Notes: generated by a model from the letters alone, not told the origin. A DNA stretch of 64,000 bases from Streptomyces endocoffeicus (GCF_016741935.1 NZ_JAERRG010000036.1:1-64000); one strand, 5' to 3'; positions 42,561 through 53,242 are shown, counted from the stretch's first letter. Numbers and translations: made by a program.

Positions 42561-44771
42561 ATGGCCACCTTCTTGCACTGGATCGGTCGGACCGCTTTCA
42601 AGCGGCGCTGGCTGGTGCTTCTCTTCTGGGGCATCGTCGTTGCCGCTGTGGGCGCCGCCGCCGCGCAGACCACCAGCGGTTCGACATCCGCCATCACCCT
42701 GCCCGGCACCGAGTCACAACGCGCGAACGACCTGCTGGGCGACAAATTCCCCGCGGCCAACGCGAGCGGCGCCACCGCCCGCGTGGTGCTGCGGGCCCCG
42801 CACGGGGAAAAGATCACGAGTAAGGGGAATCATGCCTCGGTGGGCGCGACCCTGAAGCACCTGGCGGCCTCCTCTTCCCGGGTCAGTACCGTCAGTGACC
42901 CCTTCAAGACCGGAACCATCAGCAAGGACGGTGCGACCGCCTACACCACGGTCACATACCGGATCACGGCCGCGGAGCTCACCGATCGTGACCACGAGCG
43001 ACTCGACGACGCTCTGAGTGAGGGCAGGAAGACCGGGCTGACGGTCGAAGCCTCCGGCAACGCGGTCGCCACGGAGGAGGAAGGCACCTCGGCCGAGGCC
43101 ATCGGCTTCGCCCTGGCGGCGGTCATCCTCCTCATCGCCCTCGGCTCATTGATCGCCGCAGGTCTTCCGCTGCTGACGGCCGTGATCGGAGTAGGCATCA
43201 GCCTCTCCGCGATCACAGCGCTGAGCTCGGTCTTCGATCTGAACAGCAGCACATCGGCACTCGCCACGATGCTGGGCATCGCGGTCGGGATCGACTACGC
43301 GCTGTTCATCGTCTCCCGCTACCGCTCCGAACGTGCCGCAGGCCACGACGCCCGCGAGGCAGCGGGCCGGGCGAACGGCACCGCGGGGTCGGCCGTCGTC
43401 TTCGCCGGCCTCACCGTCATGATCGCCCTCGTCGGCCTGGCCGTGGTCAACCTCCCGGTGCTCACCGCCATGGGCATCACCGCCGCCGGAGCCGTCGCCG
43501 TCGCCGTCCTCGTCGCCATCACGCTGATCCCGGCCATGCTCGCCTTCGCCCCCGAACGCGTCCGCGGACGTTCCCACGATCGCGCGGAGGGCCACGACAG
43601 CCGTGAGACCAAGGCGCAGTTCGGCCGACGGTGGGTCACGGCGGTGGTGCGCCGACCGGTGCGGGTTCTCGTCCCCGCTGTGGCAGCACTGATCGTGCTC
43701 GCGCTCCCGGCCACCGGGCTGGAGCTCGGACTGCCCGACGACGGCTCCAAGCCGCCGTCCACCACCCAGCGCAAGGCATACGACATGCTCGCGCAGTCCT
43801 TCGGAAAGGGCTTCAACGGCCCCCTGACCGTGGTCGTCACCGACCAAGCCGCGGCCACCGCCAAAAAAGCCGCCGCCACCATGGGCTCGAAGATCCGCGA
43901 ACTGGACGACGTGGCCGTGGCGACCCCCGCCGTGTTCAACACCTCCGGTGACACGGCCATCATCACCGTCATCCCCGACAGCGCGCCGTCCGACGACCCG
44001 ACCAAGGACCTCGTCGCCAACATCCGCTCCCTGGCGACGACCACGGAGCGCTCCATCGGCGCCCAGAGCATGGTCACCGGCACCGCCGCGCTGAACATCG
44101 ACGTCTCCGACAAGTTCAGCGCCGCCCTGATGCCCTACCTCCTGGTCGTCGTCGGACTGGCCTTCCTGGTCCTGATCCTCGTCTTCCGCTCCCTGCTCGT
44201 GCCGTTGAAGGCGGCGCTGGGCTTCCTGCTGTCCGTCCTGGCCTCGCTCGGGGCCGTGGTGGCCGTCTTCCAGTGGGGGTGGCTGAAGGACCTGTTCGGC
44301 GTCGAACAGCCCGGGCCGATCATGAGCCTGATGCCCATCCTCACCGTCGGCATCGTCTTCGGCCTGGCCATGGACTACCAGGTCTTCCTGGTCACCCGCA
44401 TCCGCGAGGCATACGTCCACGGCGCCGATCCGCGTCAGGCCGTCGTCACGGGCTTCGAGCACAGTGCCAAGGTCGTCACAGCCGCGGCCATCATCATGAT
44501 CTGCGTGTTCGCGGGCTTCATGAGCTCCACCGACTCCGTCATCGCGGCCCTGGGACTCGGTCTCGCGGTCGCTGTCGCCCTCGACGCCTTCATCGTCCGC
44601 ATGACCATCGTGCCTGCGATCCTGACTCTCCTCGGCCGCCGGGCGTGGTTCCTGCCCGCCTGGATCGACCGTGTCCTGCCCATCGTCGACATAGAAGGCG
44701 AGCGGTTGGCCAACTCCCCGGCGGTCGGCGCGCGGCCAGAACCCGCGACCGAACTCAGCCCCCGGCACTGA
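42561..44771 (+). CDS. MMPL-family transporter
   Basis: A 736-residue RND-type exporter with 11 to 12 membrane segments: one near the N-terminus, a cluster at about 175-350, and a second cluster at about 520-690. Two extracytoplasmic loops lie between. The second-segment stretch GIAVGIDYALFIVSRYRSER and its later counterpart GLAMDYQVFLVTRIREAY carry the Asp-Tyr pairs used in proton relay. Streptomyces relatives export antibiotics or lipids. It is divergent from a two-component system that probably controls it. A hairpin follows about 115 bases after the stop. Confidence 0.93.
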   Translation: MATFLHWIGRTAFKRRWLVLLFWGIVVAAVGAAAAQTTSGSTSAITLPGTESQRANDLLGDKFPAANASGATARVVLRAPHGEKITSKGNHASVGATLKHLAASSSRVSTVSDPFKTGTISKDGATAYTTVTYRITAAELTDRDHERLDDALSEGRKTGLTVEASGNAVATEEEGTSAEAIGFALAAVILLIALGSLIAAGLPLLTAVIGVGISLSAITALSSVFDLNSSTSALATMLGIAVGIDYALFIVSRYRSERAAGHDAREAAGRANGTAGSAVVFAGLTVMIALVGLAVVNLPVLTAMGITAAGAVAVAVLVAITLIPAMLAFAPERVRGRSHDRAEGHDSRETKAQFGRRWVTAVVRRPVRVLVPAVAALIVLALPATGLELGLPDDGSKPPSTTQRKAYDMLAQSFGKGFNGPLTVVVTDQAAATAKKAAATMGSKIRELDDVAVATPAVFNTSGDTAIITVIPDSAPSDDPTKDLVANIRSLATTTERSIGAQSMVTGTAALNIDVSDKFSAALMPYLLVVVGLAFLVLILVFRSLLVPLKAALGFLLSVLASLGAVVAVFQWGWLKDLFGVEQPGPIMSLMPILTVGIVFGLAMDYQVFLVTRIREAYVHGADPRQAVVTGFEHSAKVVTAAAIIMICVFAGFMSSTDSVIAALGLGLAVAVALDAFIVRMTIVPAILTLLGRRAWFLPAWIDRVLPIVDIEGERLANSPAVGARPEPATELSPRH

Positions 44772-44886
44772 CCCGATCCGCGGATGAGAGTGGCGCACAC
44801 CGGTCGGCAGCAGGTCTCAGACCTGTGGGGTCGGCTCAATGGGTTGCTGACCGTGCCGAACACTTCCTCGTGCCCGCGGCGCCGCT

Positions 44887-44922
44887 CGGCCCACCCGGTG
44901 GGCGTTGCCACCGGGTGGGCCG
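44887..44922. terminator. Perfect 15-bp hairpin after the MMPL gene
   Basis: CGGCCCACCCGGTGG (44887-44901) and CCACCGGGTGGGCCG (44908-44922) pair exactly around a six-base loop. Probable terminator of the exporter transcript. Confidence 0.7.
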
Positions 44923-45057
44923 CAGAAGGGGCGCACAACACCATGGCCGCCCGCCGAGCGGTGTCGCTGGCCGGAGGAGGACTCGACACCGGGGTATGCC
45001 TCGAAGCTGCCGCTTGCGCGGCGCGGTCTGGATCGTGACCGCAGAACCCGCCGGGCA

Positions 45058-45418
45058 CGCATCAGCATCATCGGTGCCGGCCCCGGCGGACCGACCTGCG
45101 CCCGCATCCTTCAGCAGCACGGCATAGCGGTCACCGTCCACGACCGTGACCCGGGCCCCGACGCCCGCAACCAGGGCGGCACCCTCGGCCTGCACGCCGA
45201 CAACGGCCAGATCGCCCTGCGCGAAGCCGGTCTACTCGACGAGTTCTTCGAGCTCGCCCGCCCCGAAGGGCAGGAAATGCGCCAGATGGACCCCACCGGC
45301 ACGATCACGTCCCATGAAGTCCCGGCGCCCGACGAACTCTTCAAGCCGGAAATCGACCGAGGCCAGCTGCGCAACCTGCTACTCGACTCCCCGCGACCGG
45401 GAACGCCCGGCCGTGTCC
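45058..45418 (+). pseudogene. FAD-dependent monooxygenase, N-terminal fragment
   Basis: The frame carries ISIIGAGPGGPTCARILQQH (dinucleotide-binding GxGxxG) and then GGTLGLHADNGQIALREAGL and EIDRGQLRNLLLDS. This matches TetX-like aromatic or polyketide hydroxylases. No start codon fits at the front, and the IS end at 45419 cuts the gene. Only about 120 of the usual 370-400 residues are left. Confidence 0.75.
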
Positions 45419-46066
45419 CCTGAAGGGTGTCTTTATTGCCGTACGGTGGTTGACCTGGGGCTTTGCGATCGCTCACGTATGGGCATGGTCAGTGATCGTG
45501 GGTCTGCGTCTGCTGTACCTGGTCTTCTGTCGGCTGCTGGGCTGCTTCCTTTTGCCGGGCCGATCGACCGCCGCGAACAATGCCGAGATCCTCGTGCTTC
45601 CGCATGAGGTCGCTGTGCTGCGTCGGCAAGTAGAGCGGCCGCGGCTCTCGTGGGCTGATCGTGCCGTGCTCTCCGCTCTCGCACGGCACCCGCCACCCGT
45701 CTTGCGTCGCCATCGGCTTCAGCGCCTGGCGCGAGAGAATCCCGCCTGGGGATACGTCAGGATCCAAGGTGAACCGCGACGGCTTGGGGTCGCCGCCGCA
45801 ACTATCCGGTGCGTCCTGCGCCGCTCCGGTCTACCGCCCGCACTGCAGCGCGCATCCCAGCAGACCTGGCGCTCCTTCCTCCGCGCCCAGGCCCACACAC
45901 TGCTCGCCTGCGACTTCATGCACGTGGAGACCGTCTTCCTCAAACGTCTCTACGTCTTCTTCGTCATGGAGATCAAGACCCGGCGCGTCCATGTCCTGGG
46001 CGTCACCGCCCATCCCACCGGCGCATGGGTCACCCAACTCGCCCGCAACCTGCTCACGGACCTCGA
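45419..46066 (+). mobile_element. Integrase-type IS copy A, deleted inside and at the 3' end
   Basis: The left end CCTGAAGGGTGTC (45419-45431) is the inverted copy of the right end of copy B (61507-61519). The transposase frame from 45450 has the intact N-terminus (MTWGFAIAHVWAWSVIVGLR), lacks about 35 codons present in copy B around the LVTPGTLLTWHRR block, and keeps the first Asp block (LACDFMHVETVFLKRLYVFF). It stops before the second Asp; the right end is gone and sequence continues straight into a cupin gene. Confidence 0.8.
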
Positions 46067-46290
46067 CCCGGCTGGTGCGCTGGGAGCCGGGCCTCGACAC
46101 CTCGCCCTCGGGCGTGATCCGGCATGAGTGGGTCGAAGAGGTCTATCTGCTCGAAGGCAGCCACCACGACCTGACTCTCGACGAGACCTTCTCCGCCGGA
46201 CACTTCGCGGCACGCCCCCCGGGTATGGCGCACGGACCGTACCGGACAGCCGAAGGCTGCGTGATGCTGGAAATCCGGTACCGTCCGTAG
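46067..46290 (+). pseudogene. Cupin-domain protein, C-terminal fragment
   Basis: About 73 codons in one frame, LVRWEPGLDTSPSGVIRHEW through EEVYLLEGSHHD and GHFAARPPGMAHGPYRT, carry the two cupin motifs with metal-binding His/Glu. The N-terminus has been replaced by the IS. A ChrR-like or small stand-alone cupin is likely. It shares its fate with the monooxygenase fragment on the other side of the IS. Confidence 0.72.
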
Positions 46291-46422
46291 CCGTTCACGA
46301 CGCAGGGAGCGCACCCCGTGCCGGGGATTCACTGTCGCGGCTCGCTCCCGAGGGGCAGGACTCCACTTCGAGCATGACCACCTTGGTGCACTGTGCTGCT
46401 TGCCGCGCTATAGGATCGCGAC

Positions 46423-47046
46423 GTGGTTGGGAATGCCGACAAGCGACAACACATCTTGGACGTGGCAACGCGCCTCGCCGGAACAGAGGGCCTTCGGGGC
46501 CTGAGCGTGCGATCCGTCGCCGCCGCGGCCGGTATTGGCGCGACGACATTGCGCGCGTATTTCCCATCACAGGCGTTGCTCTACCGGGCCGTCGCGGGGC
46601 GGGCGGTCTCCCACGCGCTCAGCGACGATTGGATCCAGGACGTCTCCCTGGCCCCCGCGGATCGCTTGTACGCGAGCCTGCGGCAGTTCCTCCCCGGCGC
46701 GGCGGAACGGCATTCCGCCCTCATGATGTGGTTCGAACTCGTCACCCTCGCTCTTGGCCCCCATGCCAACGAGGAGGTTCTCGAAATGGTGCTCTCCGGG
46801 CACGATGAGTCGGTCGTGATCGTGACACGCTGGTTCACGCTTCTGGCAGCGGACGGATGCGCGCTGCAAGACACGCCAGAGGTACTGGCCGCCCGGTTTG
46901 TGGCCCTCGTGGACGGGTTGCACCTGAGCCTGTTGTTCGACAAGGGCGAAGGAGCGCTCGACCGGGCGGAAAACACACTCCGCTGGTTCGCGGAACAGTC
47001 CCTGACCGCTCCCGGCGAGAAAGCCCCAGGCGCGAAACCGGCGTGA
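46423..47046 (+). CDS. TetR-family regulator
   Basis: A 207-residue regulator. The HTH lies at residues 8-55: RQHILDVATRLAGTEGLRGL then VRSVAAAAGIGATTLRAYFP. The C-terminal helical part ends with a FVALVDGLHLSLLFDKGEG segment typical of TetR_C regions. The GTG at 46423 is taken as start. Its relative on the minus strand (47141-47734) is similar in size and in the GATTLR-YFP helix, so the two may be paralogues. Target unknown; the CPBP gene or its own promoter are candidates. Confidence 0.88.
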   Translation: MVGNADKRQHILDVATRLAGTEGLRGLSVRSVAAAAGIGATTLRAYFPSQALLYRAVAGRAVSHALSDDWIQDVSLAPADRLYASLRQFLPGAAERHSALMMWFELVTLALGPHANEEVLEMVLSGHDESVVIVTRWFTLLAADGCALQDTPEVLAARFVALVDGLHLSLLFDKGEGALDRAENTLRWFAEQSLTAPGEKAPGAKPA

Positions 47047-47140
47047 AGGATCGCGCGAGCCGGAGACCACTGGACGGATCGAGTGCTCGTCGCACGGTGC
47101 CTCCGGGGTCGTGGTTCACCACTCCGGGCAAGGTGGAACG

Positions 47141-47734
47141 TCACCGGTAGGACGCGGATCGACTGCCGACCACCCGCTCGGCGAACCAGCGGATCGTGTT
47201 CTTCGCGGTATCAAGGTCGGCTTGGTCGGGGTAGAGCAGTGCATTCAGGTACAGCCCGTTGACAAGCGTCAGCGCGGAGGAGGCATGGCCGTCGACCTCC
47301 TCGGGTCTGAGATTCCCCCGGTCGGCGAGGATGGTCAGCCACCGGCGCAGGCGCTCCGCCAATAATCTGTTCGCGCTCTCGATGGTGAAGCGCGCAGCGG
47401 GAATGGCGTCAGACCCGGCCGAGAGCCGATGCAACTCGAACCAGCCCTCGACCGCTGCCGTCCGGCCGCCTGAAGGCAAGAGCTGAGCCAGGCACTCGAA
47501 CAAGCGTTGTGACGGATCGCGCTTGTCGTCGGCGATCGAGAGGTCGTCGACGGAACAGCGGACGAACTCCTCGGCGACGACAAGGTGCAGCTCCACCTGG
47601 GTTGGAAAGTACCGCCGGAGCGTCGTTGCCCCCACGCCTGCCTCAACCGCGACACGGCGGACGCTCAGCGAACCGATCCCTCGCGTCGCGGCCAGACGGA
47701 GCGCGGCCTCGATGATCTTCTCCCGAGTGGCCAT
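47141..47734 (-). CDS. TetR-family regulator
   Basis: A 197-residue regulator with the N-terminal HTH REKIIEAALRLAATRGIGSL then VRRVAVEAGVGATTLRRYFP, and a C-terminal helical domain ending TLVNGLYLNALLYPDQADLD. The ATG at 47734 lies seven bases after a TACACT -10-like box (47742-47747), so the transcript may be leaderless. The repeat array at 47749-47787 lies between it and the divergent CPBP protease gene and looks like its operator. Confidence 0.9.
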   Translation of the reverse strand: MATREKIIEAALRLAATRGIGSLSVRRVAVEAGVGATTLRRYFPTQVELHLVVAEEFVRCSVDDLSIADDKRDPSQRLFECLAQLLPSGGRTAAVEGWFELHRLSAGSDAIPAARFTIESANRLLAERLRRWLTILADRGNLRPEEVDGHASSALTLVNGLYLNALLYPDQADLDTAKNTIRWFAERVVGSRSASYR

Positions 47735-47748
47735 GCCGAGGAGTGTAT

Positions 47749-47787
47749 CCGCACAGTGTGCCGCACAGTGTGCGGTACGGTGTGCGG
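47749..47787. promoter_or_regulatory. Operator-like repeat array between TetR and CPBP genes
   Basis: CCGCACAGTGTG (47749-47760) is followed without gap by the palindrome CCGCACAGTGTGCGG (47761-47775) and then TACGGTGTGCGG (47776-47787). The three related blocks overlap the regulator's promoter region. Tandem, partly palindromic sites of this kind suit binding of two TetR dimers. Confidence 0.6.
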
Positions 47788-47875
47788 GAGCTGTCCGGTC
47801 GGCGCCGCCACATACGCGAACCACGCCAATACACACAACCCGTCGAAACATCCCACCCGCAGGAGAGGAATTTCC

Positions 47876-48586
47876 ATGATTCCCCACGCCACTCACACTC
47901 CGACAGATTCGATCAGTGCGGAGGAGCAGCGACCCGGGTGGCCTGAGATATGCGCCGCCGCCATCGCCTACATCCTGTGTTACCTCATCGGCCCGCCGAT
48001 CATCAGCGCGCTCACCCACGACGAGTCGGTCGCGAGCGGGCTGTCTCTCGCGGCGCTCTCCGGGATCATGGGCCTGCTCGCCTTCTTCGCCGCTTTCACC
48101 ATCCGTAACCGCTCTTGGCCCGCGTTCAATGTCCGCGCCATCACGACACGCTGGATTTTCTACTCGCTCGGCTTCGGACTGCTCGCGCTCGTCCTGACCC
48201 GTGTGGTCGCCGCCGTCTTCGTGGCGATCACCGGAAGCACGGACGGCGATCCGCAAGGCGACTACCACGACGCGGCCAACGCCGGTCCGCTCGCCCTGAC
48301 TCTGCAACTGCTGTTCATCGCCGTCCTCACTCCCCTCGGCGAAGAGTTCGCGTTCCGAGGCGTGCTCTCCACCGCGCTCAACAGGTACGGCGCATGGGTG
48401 AGCGTCATCGGCAGCACCGTCATCTTCGCCCTGGCCCACGGCATCAACCTCGCTATGATCCCCGCGCTCGTCGTCGGCACGATCAACGGCATTCTGCTGG
48501 TGCGCACCAAATCGGTATGGCCAGGTGTCATCGTTCACGCGGTCAACAACAGCCTGGCAACCCTCCTCGGCGTGCTGCTCGGCTGA
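47876..48586 (+). CDS. CPBP-family intramembrane metalloprotease
   Basis: A 236-residue protein with about six membrane segments. The catalytic motifs are EExxxR (Glu156, Glu157, Arg161 in LGEEFAFRG), FALAHG with His188, and HAVNN with His221. CPBP (Rce1-like) proteins cleave peptides in the membrane; in bacteria roles include bacteriocin immunity and signalling. The ATG at 47876 has an AGGAGAGG ribosome site. It is divergent from a TetR regulator with a repeat array between them. Confidence 0.9.
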   Translation: MIPHATHTPTDSISAEEQRPGWPEICAAAIAYILCYLIGPPIISALTHDESVASGLSLAALSGIMGLLAFFAAFTIRNRSWPAFNVRAITTRWIFYSLGFGLLALVLTRVVAAVFVAITGSTDGDPQGDYHDAANAGPLALTLQLLFIAVLTPLGEEFAFRGVLSTALNRYGAWVSVIGSTVIFALAHGINLAMIPALVVGTINGILLVRTKSVWPGVIVHAVNNSLATLLGVLLG

Positions 48587-48674
48587 AGGGTGCCCCGGCA
48601 CCGCAGCTGTCCAGGGCCCAACGTCCGTCGCGGCCGCGACATGTCCGGTCAGCGTCTCCCAGTTGCCGGACCCG

Positions 48675-48991
48675 ATGGCCGTCTTCTCCCGGCATATGGC
48701 TCGTTGGCGAGCACCTCTATCCGCCGCAGCGCTGCGTCAGCGGGAAAGGCGAGGCTTGCCGCCCATCCTCGAGGAGTACGGAGACTTGGTCACGGTGACC
48801 AGGTATTGGGCGCCCGTATGGGAGGGCGCCCTGTGTAGGGCGTTCGACCTGGCGAAGGAACGGGCTCGGACGCGGGGAGTAGCGGTCCCGCAGGAGGCCA
48901 CGTTCCGGTACCTCCGGCATTTCGCCGATGCCGTGCTGGTGGCCCCGGGCCTCGGGTTCGTCCTGGCCGTACGGTTTCCTGGACTCACGGG
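48675..48991 (+). CDS. Hypothetical open frame, low confidence
   Basis: From an ATG at about 48675 the frame reads RGLPPILEEYGDLVTVTRYW, then EGALCRAFDLAKERARTRGV and QEATFRYLRHFADAVLVAPG, with codon use rather like coding DNA. After 48991 the same frame runs on as a shadow through other features with no stop near, so the true end is unclear. I do not recognise the family. It may be a truncated gene. Confidence 0.3.
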
Positions 48992-49093
48992 ATGGACAAC
49001 AACACGTGCACCCACTGCGGCACCGTCGGCCTGGTGGCATTCCGCTGCCCCGAGTGCGGGCACCTCGAGATGTTCGCCGCCGAAGAGGTGTAG
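48992..49093 (+). CDS. Possible 33-residue zinc-ribbon protein
   Basis: A tiny frame with two Cys pairs, CTHC (6-9) and CPECGH (19-24), 9 residues apart, as in zinc ribbons, ending in an acidic FAAEEV tail. The ribosome site upstream is weak. It is too short for ordinary gene finders. It may be real, or the tail of a longer broken gene. Confidence 0.4.
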   Translation: MDNNTCTHCGTVGLVAFRCPECGHLEMFAAEEV

Positions 49094-49325
49094 CCGGACT
49101 GGGAACTCACGGCCATCCGTTCGGTGCCGGTCACGCGCAGCATGTCGAGCGCCGATGCCTCGCGCGTGCCGGCCGGGGCGGAGCAGACGATCACCGACTG
49201 GGCGCCACGAGCGCGTAACCGCTGCCGAGGGACCGCTGCCAGATGATGTTGCGACGTCCCTCGGGGGCAGTCAATGGCCGATCGCGGTGGCAGCGACTGG
49301 GCTCGCGGGTCCGGGGCGTGGGTGG
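49094..49325. other. Gap between the possible zinc-ribbon gene and the peptide importer
   Basis: No coding or clear terminator recognised. It is the 3' side of the minus-strand peptide importer operon. Confidence 0.4.
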
Positions 49326-50311
<986 letters not shown>

Positions 50312-50315
<4 letters not shown>

Positions 50316-51286
50316 GCTGGGACCTCCGGGGCGGTGAGCCAGCAGGCGGACAGGTGCCCGTCGCCGGTGAGCAGTGGCTGCACGGTGCAGGCGTCGTGGC
50401 GTTCGGCGCAGCGGGGGGCGAAGGCACAGCCGGTGGGGCGTTCGGACGAGGCGATGGGTGCGCCAGGGATGGTGGGCAGCCGGTGCAGTTTCTCGCCGCC
50501 GATTCTGGGCACGGAGGCCAGCAGGCCACGAGTGTAGGGGTGGCGGGGGGTGTGGAAGACCTCGCGGCAGGTGCCCGCTTCGACGGCGCGGCCGCCGTAC
50601 ATGACGAGCACGCGGTCGGCGATCTCGGAGACCACACCCATGTCGTGGGTGATGACCACGATGGACGAGCCGTGGGTCTCGCGCAGCCGCAGCATCAGGT
50701 CGAGAATCTGTGCCTGGGTGGTGACGTCGAGGGCGGTAGTGGGCTCATCGGCGATGAGCAGGGCCGGATCGCAGGCCAGGGCCATTGCGATCACCGCGCG
50801 CTGGCGCATGCCGCCGGAGAACTCGTGCGGGTAGGCGTCCACGCGCCGGGCCGGGTCGGGAATCCCGACCTCGGCGAGGAGTTCGATCGCGCGGTGGCGA
50901 GCAGCCTGCTTGCTGATGGATTCGTGGGCGCGGATCTGTTCGGCGATGTGCCAGCCGACGGTGTAGACAGGCGTCAGGGAGGTCATCGGGTCCTGGAAGA
51001 TCATGGCGATCTCCCGGCCGCGCACGGAGCGAAGTTCGCGGTCGGGCATGCCGATGAGTTCGCGGCCCCGGAACCGGGCGCTGCCGGTGACGGTGGCGCC
51101 CCTGTCGCGGATCAGGCCGAGCAGGCCCATCGATGACACGCTCTTGCCGGAACCCGACTCGCCGACCACGCCGAGGACCTGGCCGGGCATGACGGTGTAG
51201 GACAGGCCGTTGACCGCGTTCACCGGGGCAGATCGGCCACGGAAGGAGACTTGCAGGTCGGTAACTTCGAACAGCGGTTCAGACAT
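50312..51286 (-). CDS. Oligopeptide ABC transporter ATPase, OppD/DppD type
   Basis: A 324-residue ATPase: Walker A GESGSGKS, signature FSGGMRQR, Walker B LLIADEPTTALD, and the C-terminal PTGCAFAPRCAERHDAC motif. The start ATG at 51286 overlaps the end of the OppB-type permease by eight bases; the longer frame to 51484 runs through that gene. Confidence 0.95.
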
Positions 51287-52247
51287 GACGCACCCTCGGG
51301 TCGAGCCGGGCGTAGAAGAGGTCGACGGCGGCATTGGCCAGGACGACGAAGAAGGCGGCGTACATGACGGTGCCCATAATGACGGGCAGGTCGAGGTTCT
51401 GCAGCGCGCTGTAGGTGAGGTGGCCGATGCCGGGGATGCCGAAGACGACCTCGGTGAGCAGTCCGGCGCCACCGACCAGGGCACCGAAGTCCAGTCCGAA
51501 CAGGGAGACGACGGGGATGAGTGAGCAGCGCAGCGCGTGCCGGATGAGGATCCGCCGTTCAGAGATGCCCTTGGCGCGGGCGGTACGGACGTAGTCTTCG
51601 CGCAGTGCGCCGATCAGCTCGCCACGCAGTAGTCGGGCGTAGATGCCCGCGTACAGCGCGGCCAGCGACAGCCAGGGGAAGATCAGGTGCAGGAACCACT
51701 GCCAGGGGTTGTCGGTAGGCGGGACGTAGCCGAGCGGCGGCACCCAGCGGAAGACGGTCTCGTGCATCCGGGACTGGGTGAAGAGGTTGATGACCTCACC
51801 GAGCCAGTAGACCGGCATGGAGACGCCAAGAACGCCGAGCAGCGTGATCACGGGGTCGGCGGCCTTGCCGCGCCAGGTGGCGGCCGCGGTGCCCATGGCG
51901 ATGCCGACGGCCATCCAGATGACGGCGGCACCGATCACCAGCGAGAGCGTGGCCGGCAGGGCGTCGGTGATCTGCGGGATGACGCGGCTGCCGCGGTTGA
52001 CGAACGAGGTGAGGTCCCGCTCCAGGAACAAGTGGTTCATCATCTTGAGGTACTGGGTGGTGATGGGTGCGTCGAACCCGAAGGAGTGCCGTACCTGTTC
52101 GAGGGTGGCCGGGTCGGCGTTCCGGCCGGCGATGCGTGCTGCCGGGTCGACTCCCGGGGTGGCGAAGAAGATGAGGAAGACCAGCACGCTGATGGCCCAC
52201 AGGACGAACAGGGCGGCGCCGATCCGGCGGATCGTGTAACCAAGCAT
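51279..52247 (-). CDS. Oligopeptide ABC transporter permease, OppB/DppB type
   Basis: A 322-residue inner-membrane protein with six membrane segments, beginning MLGYTIRRIGAALFVLWA. The long extracytoplasmic loop (about 35-95) typical of OppB is present, as is the EAA-like ALREDYVRTARAKGISERRI loop. The start overlaps the stop of the OppC-type gene by one base. Confidence 0.95.
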   Translation of the reverse strand: MLGYTIRRIGAALFVLWAISVLVFLIFFATPGVDPAARIAGRNADPATLEQVRHSFGFDAPITTQYLKMMNHLFLERDLTSFVNRGSRVIPQITDALPATLSLVIGAAVIWMAVGIAMGTAAATWRGKAADPVITLLGVLGVSMPVYWLGEVINLFTQSRMHETVFRWVPPLGYVPPTDNPWQWFLHLIFPWLSLAALYAGIYARLLRGELIGALREDYVRTARAKGISERRILIRHALRCSLIPVVSLFGLDFGALVGGAGLLTEVVFGIPGIGHLTYSALQNLDLPVIMGTVMYAAFFVVLANAAVDLFYARLDPRVRHV

Positions 52248-53242
52248 CAGGCTCCACCGCGCAGCCGGGCGTTGGGGTCAAGGGCATCGCGCACGCCGTC
52301 CCCGAGGACGTTGAGCGCGATGGCCGTGAGCGCGATGAGCAGGCCGGGGGCAACGGTGACCACGGGACGGGTGTACAGCAGGCCGAGCCCGTCGTTGATG
52401 ATCGTCCCCCAGCTCGCGTCGGGCGACTGCACGCCGACCGACAGGAAGGACAGTGCCGACTCGGTGAGCATGTTGAGGGCGGTCATCATCGGCAGGAACA
52501 CGATGAGCGTGGGCAGTACGTTGGGCAGTACCTCACGGCGCATGATCCGCCAGTCGGCAGCGCCGGATCCGATCGACGCTTGGATGAAGTCCCGCTCGCG
52601 CAGGGCCATGACCTGACCGCGCAGTGGACGCGCTACGTAGGGTACGTAGATCACGGCGATGATCAGAATTGGCAGGAGCAGGCTGCCGGCGTTCAGGTGC
52701 AGGGGTCCGATGTGCAGGCCGCCGGTCACCAGCACGACGGACAGGCAGATGGCCAGCAGGTAGACGGGAAAGGCCCATATGACGTCGAAGAGCCGGGCGA
52801 GTACGGCGTCGATCCAGCCGCCGAAGTAGCCGGCGACGATGCCGAGAACCGCGGCGAGCAGGCAGCACACGAACGCTGAGGCGAGTCCTATGTAGAGGCT
52901 GTTGCGTCCGCCGTACAGGAGCCGGGCCGCGATGTCGCGGCCCTGGTTGTCGGCGCCGAGGAGGTAGTGGCCGGGGTCCCAGGTCGGGCCGAGGGGGGTG
53001 ACGCCGAGCCCGAGGCCGTCGGTGCTCTGCTGGAGCAGGTCGGTGGTGCGGCCGTCGACGACAGTGGTGCCGGCGATGTTCGAGGCCAAGGGGTCGACGT
53101 GCGCCACGTGGTGGGCGTAGAGGGGCGCGGCGAGGCAGGCGAGCAGGATGATCAGGAAGGCCGCGGCGGAGATCATGGCTGGTCTGTTGCGGATCAGCTG
53201 GCGGCCCGCAGTGCGCCAGGGTCCGTTCTTCGAGGAGGTCAT
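52247..53242 (-). CDS. Oligopeptide ABC transporter permease, OppC/DppC type
   Basis: A 331-residue inner-membrane protein with an N-terminal membrane anchor (about 20-45), a long outer loop and five further segments. LLGADNQGRDIAARLLYGGR and the EAA loop RERDFIQASIGSGAADWRIM are typical of OppC. The ATG at 53242 overlaps the stop of the binding-protein gene as ATGA, which fixes the start. Confidence 0.95.
   Translation of the reverse strand: MTSSKNGPWRTAGRQLIRNRPAMISAAAFLIILLACLAAPLYAHHVAHVDPLASNIAGTTVVDGRTTDLLQQSTDGLGLGVTPLGPTWDPGHYLLGADNQGRDIAARLLYGGRNSLYIGLASAFVCCLLAAVLGIVAGYFGGWIDAVLARLFDVIWAFPVYLLAICLSVVLVTGGLHIGPLHLNAGSLLLPILIIAVIYVPYVARPLRGQVMALRERDFIQASIGSGAADWRIMRREVLPNVLPTLIVFLPMMTALNMLTESALSFLSVGVQSPDASWGTIINDGLGLLYTRPVVTVAPGLLIALTAIALNVLGDGVRDALDPNARLRGGA

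Noticed and set aside
43146..44798. 550-codon minus-strand frame opposite the MMPL gene
   Set aside because: Product is a string of Asp, Gly and His typical of antisense to membrane-protein genes.
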